Below, piece by piece: positions 1 through 5,038 of a DNA stretch of 5,038 nucleotides (position 1 is the first letter of the stretch; the number at the start of each line of letters is the position of its first letter). The stretch covers positions 1 to 5,038 of the forward strand of contig PWPR01000118.1 in the NCBI GenBank assembly GCA_003557085.1, in the 5' to 3' direction. This DNA comes from Clostridia bacterium (lineage in GTDB: Bacteria; Bacillota; UBA994; PWPR01). Below the pieces are notes generated by a model, which saw only the letters and a program-made list of their open reading frames with translations, had not been told where the DNA came from and did no database searches. Made by a program: the position numbers and the translations under genes.

Positions 1-686
1 GGCTCATTACTAGTTTGTTCATATACTGCTGCTTTTTGATGTGGGTTCTCACCATATCTTAAATCTTGACTTTTTTTAGCTGCAATACATAATGTCTGAG
101 GTAAACTCATAGGGTTTAAATAATTAGTAATTTGAGTATCATAATAAGCAGTATGGGCAAAGGCTTTTATTGCTAGTTCTTTTCTTAAGTTTACATCTAC
201 CTCTTTACCCTTCTTGAGACATTCAATAATTCGTTGATAGTCATTTTTATCTGTTAAGACTACCACATCCTTAAAGTTTTTTGCTGCAGACCTAATCATA
301 CTTGGTCCACCGATATCAATGTTCTCTAATACAGTAGCTAAATCTACGTTAGGATCTTTGATTGTTTTCTCAAATGGATATAAATTACCTACTACCATGT
401 CTATTTCTAAAATATTTTGTTCTTTTAATGTTTCAAGATGTTGTGGATTATCTCTTCTAGCAAGTATTCCGCCATGTATTTTTGGGTGAAGCGTTTTAAC
501 TCTTCCGTCTAAAATCTCTGGAGAGTCTGTATAATCAGAGACTTTTTTAGCTGTAATACCAGCTTCTTTAATTGTATTATATGTGCCTCCTGAAGAAATA
601 ATTTCTACACCAGCTTTTTCTAAAGCTTTAGCTAGTTCAATAATACCCTCTTTATCAAAAACACTTATCAAAGCTCTTTTAATCAT
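1..686 (-). CDS. purH: Bifunctional AICAR transformylase / IMP cyclohydrolase PurH, N-terminal part (3' end cut by window edge)
   Basis: PurH performs the last two steps of purine synthesis in the cytoplasm: AICAR is formylated with 10-formyl-THF and FAICAR is closed to IMP. My own translation of the minus strand from the ATG at 686..684 stays open for 228 codons to the left edge and begins MIKRALISVFDKEGI. It covers essentially the whole IMP cyclohydrolase (MGS-like) domain: SSGGT at 31-35, GRVKTLHP at 61-68, HGGIL at 71-75, GNLYPF at 100-105, IDIGGPSMIRSAAKN at 123-137. The cyclohydrolase residues known from human ATIC (Arg64, Lys66, Tyr104, Asp125, Lys137) correspond to R62, K64, Y103, D124 and K136. 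The linker hallmark LRYGENPHQ is at 209-217, where the transformylase domain begins; the rest of that domain, including its catalytic Lys-His, lies outside. The family is about 510-530 residues, so roughly 43% is visible. The start is fixed by AAGGAG 7 nt upstream and overlaps the purN stop by 8 nt. Nothing suggests a broken gene. Confidence 0.97.
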   Translation of the reverse strand, partial: MIKRALISVFDKEGIIELAKALEKAGVEIISSGGTYNTIKEAGITAKKVSDYTDSPEILDGRVKTLHPKIHGGILARRDNPQHLETLKEQNILEIDMVVGNLYPFEKTIKDPNVDLATVLENIDIGGPSMIRSAAKNFKDVVVLTDKNDYQRIIECLKKGKEVDVNLRKELAIKAFAHTAYYDTQITNYLNPMSLPQTLCIAAKKSQDLRYGENPHQKAAVYEQTSNE

Positions 687-1326
687 TTTTTCTCTCCTTA
701 GTCAATATATTGACCACTCTGCCCTTTACCTCTAGTCTATTCTCGCTAAATAGTTTTATCGCTAATGGATAAAGCTTGTGTTCAAGTGGCAATACTTTCT
801 CACTTAATGACTTTATTGTATCTTCTTGGTCAACACTGATTGCTTGTTGTAAGATTATTGGTCCCTTATCAACTTCTTCACTAACAAACATGATTGTTGC
901 ACCAGAAATCTTAACACCATAATCTAATACAGCTTTATGAACTCTGTCTCCATAAAATCCTTTCCCTCCAAAAGATGGTAAAAGAGAAGGATGTGTGTTC
1001 ATTATCCTGTTCTCATATTTTTTAATAAATGAGCTGCTTAATATAGACATAAATCCAGCTAAAGCAATCAAATCTGCTTTATATGAATCTATGATTTTGC
1101 TAATTTCATTTGAGAACTCATCATTACTTGTAAAATCCTTAGGGGAGCATACTTGGCATGGTATTTGATGCTTCTCTGCTCGCTTTAGAGCATAGGCATT
1201 CTTCTTTGTACTAATTACTATTTCAATTTTTGCTATAATCTTGCCATCGTTTATGCTGTCTATTATTGCTTGTAGATTAGTGCCCCCACCTGATACTAGC
1301 ACAGCTAATTTTAGTGGTTTAGCCAT
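679..1326 (-). CDS. purN: Phosphoribosylglycinamide formyltransferase PurN (GART, 10-formyl-THF dependent)
   Basis: PurN transfers a formyl group from 10-formyl-THF to GAR, giving FGAR (step 3 of purine synthesis), in the cytoplasm. The 215-residue product matches the usual 190-215. The N-terminal Rossmann strand leads into the phosphate-binding loop SGGGTNLQAI at 12-21. LAGFM is at 89-93, and NTHPSLLPSF at 110-119 holds N110 and H112. D153 in EEVDKGPIILQ completes the Asn-His-Asp set equivalent to E. coli N106, H108 and D144. Between them, GGKGFYGDRVHKAVLDYGVK (120-139) is the longer version I associate with clostridial homologues. The residue aligned with E. coli His137 is Met146. The ATG at 1326 overlaps the purM stop by 8 nt, and the TAA at 681..679 overlaps purH by 8 nt, so translational coupling on both sides is likely. 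The C-terminus (KERKND) is charged and its codons carry the purH SD. It is not the ATP/formate enzyme PurT, which is a much larger ATP-grasp protein. Confidence 0.97.
   Translation of the reverse strand: MAKPLKLAVLVSGGGTNLQAIIDSINDGKIIAKIEIVISTKKNAYALKRAEKHQIPCQVCSPKDFTSNDEFSNEISKIIDSYKADLIALAGFMSILSSSFIKKYENRIMNTHPSLLPSFGGKGFYGDRVHKAVLDYGVKISGATIMFVSEEVDKGPIILQQAISVDQEDTIKSLSEKVLPLEHKLYPLAIKLFSENRLEVKGRVVNILTKERKND
694..699 (-). promoter_or_regulatory. Ribosome binding site of purH inside the purN 3' end
   Basis: AAGGAG on the minus strand, 7 nt (AGAAAAA) before the purH ATG at 686..684. It is encoded by the Lys-Glu codons near the PurN C-terminus. It is a near-perfect SD at ideal spacing and supports this start. 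Confidence 0.85.
701..714. repeat. 14-bp perfect palindrome GTCAATATATTGAC at the end of purN
   Basis: The sequence equals its own reverse complement. It lies in the purN codons for V-N-I-L-T, one base upstream of the purH SD. In RNA it could form a 5-bp stem (GUCAA/UUGAC) with a UAUA loop, which would be weak. In 5 kb of AT-rich DNA about 0.5 such palindromes are expected by chance (own estimate), so a function is not implied. Confidence 0.35.
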
Positions 1327-2356
1327 TTAATACTACTTCCTTCCTACCACAGGCCAAGTGCCCTATTTCATAAGCATATTTTTCATCTTTGTTAAGCAAG
1401 TTCAATATCTCAGACTTGTTTTCTTGGCCAATAACAAGTATCATGCCAATTCCCATATTAAAGGTATTGTACATTTCTTTTTCTTCTATTTGTCCTTTAG
1501 ACTTTATGTAATCAAAAATAATAGGCTTATCCCAAGTGTTTTTATCAATGATTGCATCTAGTGATTCAGGTAAAACTCTTGGGACATTTTCATAGAATCC
1601 TCCACCAGTCACATGGACAATTCCCTTAACTAAGTTTTTCTTGATTAATGGCAGAACATCTGCTACATATATCTTAGTTGGTGTCATTAGAGCTTCACCA
1701 ATTGTTGTTCCAAGTTCATCAATATAGTCATCTAATTTCAAATCTAGTACCTCAAAAACTAGTTTACGTAGTAATGAAAAACCATTACTATGAACCCCAC
1801 TACTTTTGAGTCCTATCAAAACATCTCCTGACACAAGATTGTCTTTAGGTAAAATACCATCTTTCTCAACAATACCCACTGCAAAGCCAGCTAAATCATA
1901 TTCATCTTTAGCATAAAACCCAGGCAATTCTGCTGTTTCACCGCCTAAAATTGCACAGTTTGATTGTTTACAACCTTGTGAAATACCATAAACGATATCT
2001 TTTACTTTTTGAGGTTCTATTTTGCTAGTAGCAATATAATCAAGGAAGAATAACGGTTCTGCTCCTTGAGCAAGAATATCATTGACACACATAGCTACTA
2101 AATCAATACCCACAGATTTATGCTCATCCATCATAAAAGCCAGCTTAAGTTTGGTACCAACTCCATCAGTGCCAGCAACCAGTACTGGTTCTTTATATGC
2201 ATTATTGTTCAACGCAAACAGCCCTCCAAAGCCACCAATACTAGATATAACTTCTTCTCTATGCGTGTCTTTTACATAGTCTTTAATTTTCTTTACTACT
2301 TCGTACCCTGCTTCTACATCTACACCAGCATCTTTATATGTTAATTTCTTACTCAT
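1319..2356 (-). CDS. purM: Phosphoribosylformylglycinamidine cyclo-ligase PurM (AIR synthetase)
   Basis: PurM closes the imidazole ring: FGAM plus ATP gives AIR, ADP and phosphate (step 5). It is a cytoplasmic enzyme, dimeric in the family. At 345 residues it has the same length as E. coli PurM. The N-terminus, MSKKLTYKDAGVDVEAG, is typical. The AIRS N-terminal domain shows GTDGVGTKL (62-70, the nucleotide-binding glycine-rich loop), DLVAMCVNDI (85-94), GGETAELPG (138-146) and DLAGFAVG (154-161). The C-terminal domain shows GVHSNG (187-192), HVTGGGFYENVPR (248-260) and FNMGIGM (299-305). All the strongly conserved family blocks appear intact. The start ATG at 2356 has AGGGAG 8 nt upstream and overlaps the purF stop by 8 nt. 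The TAA at 1321..1319 overlaps purN by 8 nt. PurM is homologous to the repeated halves of PurL encoded in the same operon. Its substrate FGAM is made by that PurL. Confidence 0.98.
   Translation of the reverse strand: MSKKLTYKDAGVDVEAGYEVVKKIKDYVKDTHREEVISSIGGFGGLFALNNNAYKEPVLVAGTDGVGTKLKLAFMMDEHKSVGIDLVAMCVNDILAQGAEPLFFLDYIATSKIEPQKVKDIVYGISQGCKQSNCAILGGETAELPGFYAKDEYDLAGFAVGIVEKDGILPKDNLVSGDVLIGLKSSGVHSNGFSLLRKLVFEVLDLKLDDYIDELGTTIGEALMTPTKIYVADVLPLIKKNLVKGIVHVTGGGFYENVPRVLPESLDAIIDKNTWDKPIIFDYIKSKGQIEEKEMYNTFNMGIGMILVIGQENKSEILNLLNKDEKYAYEIGHLACGRKEVVLNG
1336..1342 (-). promoter_or_regulatory. Ribosome binding site of purN inside the purM 3' end
   Basis: AAGGAAG, within the longer purine run AGGAAGGAAG (1345..1336, minus strand), 9 nt before the purN ATG at 1326..1324. 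It is encoded by the Arg-Lys-Glu codons of the PurM tail. The spacing is slightly long and the match less perfect than for purH and purF. Confidence 0.7.
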
Positions 2357-3749
2357 TTTTTATTCTCCCTGCAAAATAGTTCTTAGTAAAACAAGCATTG
2401 CAGTAATCTGTCTTCTCTCCACCTACAGACTTTAGCAAACCATCCAAACTTAAATAGTGAAGACTGTCAGCATCAATGTTTTCCATAATTTCTTCTGGAG
2501 TATAAAGAGCTGCTGCCAAATTATCTGCATCCGGGGTATCAATCCCATAATAGCACGGACTAACATATGGAGGTGAAGAAATTCTTACATGAACTTCTTT
2601 AGCTCCTGCTTCTTTAATTATATTTATTAATGATTTTATGGTAGTACCTCTGACAATAGAATCATCTACTAACACAACTCTTTTGTCCTTAAACACTTCT
2701 GGGATAGGACTCAATTTCAGTCTAACCTTTATTTCTCTTTCAGATTGCTCAGGAGTTATAAAAGTTCTAGCAACATACCTATTCTTAATTAGTCCCTCTG
2801 TAAAAGGAATATTCGCAGCTTGAGAGTATCCTACTGCTGCAGATCTTCCTGAGTCAGGAACTGGAGTTACAATATCAGCTTCAACAGGAGCCTCTTTAGC
2901 AAGTTGTTGACCCATCTTATGTCTTTGCAAATATACCGATTTATTATTTATTGTAGTGTCTGGTCTGGCAAAGTAGATATATTCAAAAATACACAACCCG
3001 CCATCTTGCCTTCTATCTGATAAGATATAGCTACTTAATCCGCTTTCATCTATTACAATCAACTCTCCAGGCTCGACATCCCTAACTAACTCTGCACCTA
3101 CAGTAGTCAAAGCACATGACTCTGAAGCAATAATCCATGTATCATTCTTTTTGCCTATGCACAAAGGCCTTATCCCAGCAGGATCTCTTAACCCTATTAG
3201 TTTACCATCATAAATCATAGCTAAACTATAAGCGCCTTCTGCCAAACGCACTACTTCTCCTAAAGCTGAAACATGACCACGATATTTGTTCTTTGCTAAG
3301 ATATTGAGAATGCATTCTGTATCGCTATCTGTTTGAAATAGATATCCTTCTTTTTCTAAGTCTCTTCTTATTTTCTTAGCATTCACCAAATTTCCATTAT
3401 GAGCTAGTGCTATACCGCCATTGAGATATTGGGCTACCAAAGGCTGAGCGTTTATTATGCCTTTTGCTCCTGCCGTAGAATATCTTGTATGTGCTACAGC
3501 AACCTTATCATTGCTTCTTGTTAAGTCCATAATTACTTCTTTTGTAAAAACATCAGAGATTAAACCTTGTCCTTTAAAAGAAGCGATAGAGCTGCCATCA
3601 CTGACAGCTATACCTGCACTTTCTTGTCCTCTATGTTGTAATGAAAAAACTCCATAATATGCAAGCTCAGCTAATGAAGCCTCTTTACCAAATGCTCCAA
3701 AAACGCCACATTCCTCTCTTAACTTGTCTGTGATTGTTGCATTTTGCAT
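2349..3749 (-). CDS. purF: Amidophosphoribosyltransferase PurF, B. subtilis type with propeptide and Fe-S ligands
   Basis: PurF makes 5-phosphoribosylamine from PRPP and glutamine, the committed and usually feedback-inhibited first step. I choose the ATG at 3749 (466 residues). The longer reading from 3767 adds MAGGYS but has no SD, whereas 3749 has GGGAGG 7 nt upstream. This gives a 13-residue propeptide before the catalytic Cys14 (REECGVFG); B. subtilis has 11. The N-terminal Ntn glutaminase domain continues with HRGQESAG (39-46), HTRYSTAG (87-94), HNGNLVNA (117-124) and TDSDTE (140-145). The phosphoribosyltransferase domain carries VVLVDDSIVRGTT (358-370), the PRPP-binding motif. Cysteines C253 (GGLCIFEY), C399 (SPCYYGID), C450 and C453 (YCNACFT) match the four 4Fe-4S ligands of the B. 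subtilis enzyme (mature C236, C382, C437, C440), so an oxygen-sensitive cluster is expected. The gene overlaps purL by 31 nt and purM by 8 nt. Confidence 0.97.
   Translation of the reverse strand: MQNATITDKLREECGVFGAFGKEASLAELAYYGVFSLQHRGQESAGIAVSDGSSIASFKGQGLISDVFTKEVIMDLTRSNDKVAVAHTRYSTAGAKGIINAQPLVAQYLNGGIALAHNGNLVNAKKIRRDLEKEGYLFQTDSDTECILNILAKNKYRGHVSALGEVVRLAEGAYSLAMIYDGKLIGLRDPAGIRPLCIGKKNDTWIIASESCALTTVGAELVRDVEPGELIVIDESGLSSYILSDRRQDGGLCIFEYIYFARPDTTINNKSVYLQRHKMGQQLAKEAPVEADIVTPVPDSGRSAAVGYSQAANIPFTEGLIKNRYVARTFITPEQSEREIKVRLKLSPIPEVFKDKRVVLVDDSIVRGTTIKSLINIIKEAGAKEVHVRISSPPYVSPCYYGIDTPDADNLAAALYTPEEIMENIDADSLHYLSLDGLLKSVGGEKTDYCNACFTKNYFAGRIKNE
2365..2370 (-). promoter_or_regulatory. 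Ribosome binding site of purM inside the purF 3' end
   Basis: AGGGAG on the minus strand, 8 nt (AATAAAAA) before the purM ATG at 2356..2354. It is encoded within the last codons of purF (GRIKNE region). The good SD at normal spacing supports the start. Confidence 0.8.
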
Positions 3750-5038
3750 GCTATAGCCTCCCGCCATACTTGCTCAATCTCATTTACATCTAAATCTATT
3801 GCTGAATCATTTATTGTTAAACTATATTTATTAGATGTTACTACTCCAAGCTTATATACTGGTACACTATTATTTCCTGCAATTTTGAGCACCTTATCTA
3901 AATTACTCTCTTTAGCAGTTATGACTACTCTTGTTGGTTCTTCGTTGAAAATTACAAAATCTTCTCTCACAAGAGGTAGATCTATTTTTACTTTACAGCC
4001 TAGCTTGCTGTTTATAGATTTCTCAGCTAGAGCACTTGCTAGTCCACCTTCAGAAATATCATGCGCTGATTCCATCAATGACTCATCCGCTAAAGAAATT
4101 AAAGTCTTTTGCAGTTTAGCTTCTTGCTCTAAATCAAGCTTTGGCACTTGTCCTGAAACTTTTTTGTGTATTGTATTTAAGTATTCTGAACCACCAATAT
4201 TGCTTCCATATTCACCTAAGAGTAAAATTATGTCTCCTTCATTTTTAAATGAAGAGTTTACAGCTTTTGAAACATCATCTATTAGTCCCACCATACCAAT
4301 TGATGGGGTAGGATAAACTGCACTACCACTTGTCTCATTATAAAAACTAACATTACCACCTGTAACAGGAGTGTTAAGTGCCAGACAAGCCTCTCCCATA
4401 CCTTCAAGTGCTGTTCTAAATGTATAAAAAATTTCTGGTTTTTCAGGGTTACCAAAGTTTAGACAGTTTGTTATAGCCAAAGGCTTAGCTCCGCTACAAG
4501 CAATATTTCTAGCTGCTTCAGCAACTGCTGCTTTACCGCCTTCAAATGGATCTAGATAAACTAATCTAGGATTACAGTCTGCAGTCAAAGCCACACCTTT
4601 TTTTGCTCCTTTAATCCTAATTACTGCAGCATCAGAACCAGGCAGAACTACTGTATTTGTTCTTACCATATGATCATATTGCTTATATACCCATTCTTTA
4701 CTAGCTACATTTAAGCTAGCTAAGACATCTAAAAAAGTCTTCTCAAGATTTTTTGGTTTCTCTAACTTCTCAATATCAAATTTCTGAGCTTCATCTATAT
4801 ACTCAGGTTTTTTAAATGCTGCATTAACCACCGGTGCTTCCTCTGCTAGCATTTTAGCGGAAACATTAGCCACTACTTCATCGCCAAACTTAACTCTTAA
4901 ATATCCATCATCGGTTACTTTACCGACAACTGTAGCATCAAGGTCCCACTTGTGAAGTATTTCTTCAACTTCTCCAATTCTCTCTGGTTCAACAATTAAG
5001 AGCATTCTTTCTTGAGACTCTGAAAGCATAATCTCATA
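3719..5038 (-). CDS. purL: Phosphoribosylformylglycinamidine synthase, small-type PurL, C-terminal 439 residues (5' end cut by window edge)
   Basis: PurL is the synthetase subunit of FGAM synthase: FGAR, ATP and glutamine-derived ammonia give FGAM (step 4). The frame is open to the right edge and reads YEIMLSESQERML, the conserved mid-protein block of small PurL, so the Met at 5029 is internal and not the start. By comparison with B. subtilis PurL (about 742 residues) roughly 60% is present. In fragment numbering (Y=1) the end of the first AIRS-like half is followed by SKEWVYKQYDHMVRTNTVV (113-131). The second half has TADCNPRLVYLDP (152-164), NCLNFGNPEKPEIF (191-204), PVTGGNVSFYNE (224-235), YPTPSIGMVG (242-251) and SAHDISEGGLASALAE (324-339). 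No glutaminase domain follows: the protein ends soon after VWREAIACKM, so it must rely on separate PurQ and PurS, presumably encoded upstream outside the window. The catalytic His region of the first half is not visible. The TAA at 3721..3719 lies 31 nt inside purF. FNEEPTRVVI (364-373) differs from the B. subtilis SESQSR form at that site. Confidence 0.97.
   Translation of the reverse strand, partial: YEIMLSESQERMLLIVEPERIGEVEEILHKWDLDATVVGKVTDDGYLRVKFGDEVVANVSAKMLAEEAPVVNAAFKKPEYIDEAQKFDIEKLEKPKNLEKTFLDVLASLNVASKEWVYKQYDHMVRTNTVVLPGSDAAVIRIKGAKKGVALTADCNPRLVYLDPFEGGKAAVAEAARNIACSGAKPLAITNCLNFGNPEKPEIFYTFRTALEGMGEACLALNTPVTGGNVSFYNETSGSAVYPTPSIGMVGLIDDVSKAVNSSFKNEGDIILLLGEYGSNIGGSEYLNTIHKKVSGQVPKLDLEQEAKLQKTLISLADESLMESAHDISEGGLASALAEKSINSKLGCKVKIDLPLVREDFVIFNEEPTRVVITAKESNLDKVLKIAGNNSVPVYKLGVVTSNKYSLTINDSAIDLDVNEIEQVWREAIACKMQQSQTS
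3757..3762 (-). promoter_or_regulatory. Ribosome binding site of purF inside purL, deciding the purF start
   Basis: GGGAGG on the minus strand, 7 nt (CTATAGC) before the ATG at 3749..3747. The alternative ATG at 3767..3765 is preceded by ATTGAGCAAGT with no convincing SD, and the GGGAGG would lie inside its coding region. The site is built from the purL codons for W-R-E-A, near the PurL C-terminus. Confidence 0.85.

Noticed and set aside
1..678. Leftmost region as a gene-free stretch, since no complete open frame from start to stop falls there
   Set aside because: Direct translation of the minus strand from 686 gives an unbroken, clearly recognisable PurH N-terminal region; only its stop codon is missing because the gene runs off the window.
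1358..3657. Short plus-strand open frames opposite purM and purF (61-74 codons each)
   Set aside because: All are antisense to conserved enzyme sequence, show no recognisable motifs and have compositions typical of complement-strand translation.
3744..4316. A 190-codon open frame on the plus strand opposite purL
   Set aside because: It lies wholly antisense to well-conserved purL codons, resembles no family I recognise, and is rich in Ser, Leu and Thr as expected from the complement of an AT-rich gene. I treat it as a shadow frame.
5027..5029. ATG at 5029..5027 as the start of a 436-residue protein
   Set aside because: The frame continues upstream to the window edge as Y-E-I, giving the conserved internal PurL block YEIMLSESQERM. 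The Met is internal and the true start lies outside the window.
1..5038. A hidden or novel system (toxin-antitoxin, defence genes, riboswitch, small RNA, mobile element) within the operon
   Set aside because: The minus strand is fully occupied by five intact, canonical purine genes with no intergenic space. I saw no frameshifts, insertions, direct repeats, T-rich terminator hairpins or compositional break.

Overview
The window is one uninterrupted stretch of a de novo purine biosynthesis operon, all on the minus strand. Read in the direction of transcription (from high to low coordinates) the order is purL (3' part) - purF - purM - purN - purH (5' part). Every base lies in at least one coding sequence, and each gene overlaps the next. 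I see no intergenic space, promoter, terminator, riboswitch, RNA gene, mobile element or CRISPR array.

The organism is most likely a low-GC Gram-positive bacterium (Bacillota, probably a clostridial lineage). The evidence is the AT-rich composition, strong purine-rich Shine-Dalgarno (SD) sequences, and the gene order L-F-M-N-H, which is the classical Bacillus/Clostridium order. Three protein features agree. PurL is the small type that needs PurS and PurQ. PurF is the B. subtilis type, with a cleaved propeptide and four iron-sulfur cysteines. PurN carries the GKGFYG segment that I associate with clostridial homologues. I cannot name a genus.

Layout in order of transcription: purL enters at the right edge in mid-protein (3719..5038). 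purF starts inside the end of purL (best start 3749, overlap 31 nt). purM starts inside the end of purF, purN inside the end of purM and purH inside the end of purN, each with an overlap of exactly 8 nt. purH leaves at the left edge after 228 codons (1..686).

Together the genes cover five catalytic steps plus the final ring closure. PurF makes phosphoribosylamine from PRPP and glutamine (step 1). PurN formylates GAR (step 3). PurL converts FGAR to FGAM (step 4). PurM closes the imidazole ring to give AIR (step 5). PurH formylates AICAR and closes the second ring to give IMP (last two steps). PurD, PurE/K, PurC, PurB, PurS and PurQ are not in the window and presumably lie on either side.

I found no undescribed system. 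The points most worth a look are small: the identical 8-nt start/stop overlaps at three successive junctions, the purF start and SD buried in conserved purL codons, and a Met in place of a usual His next to the PurN active-site Asp.
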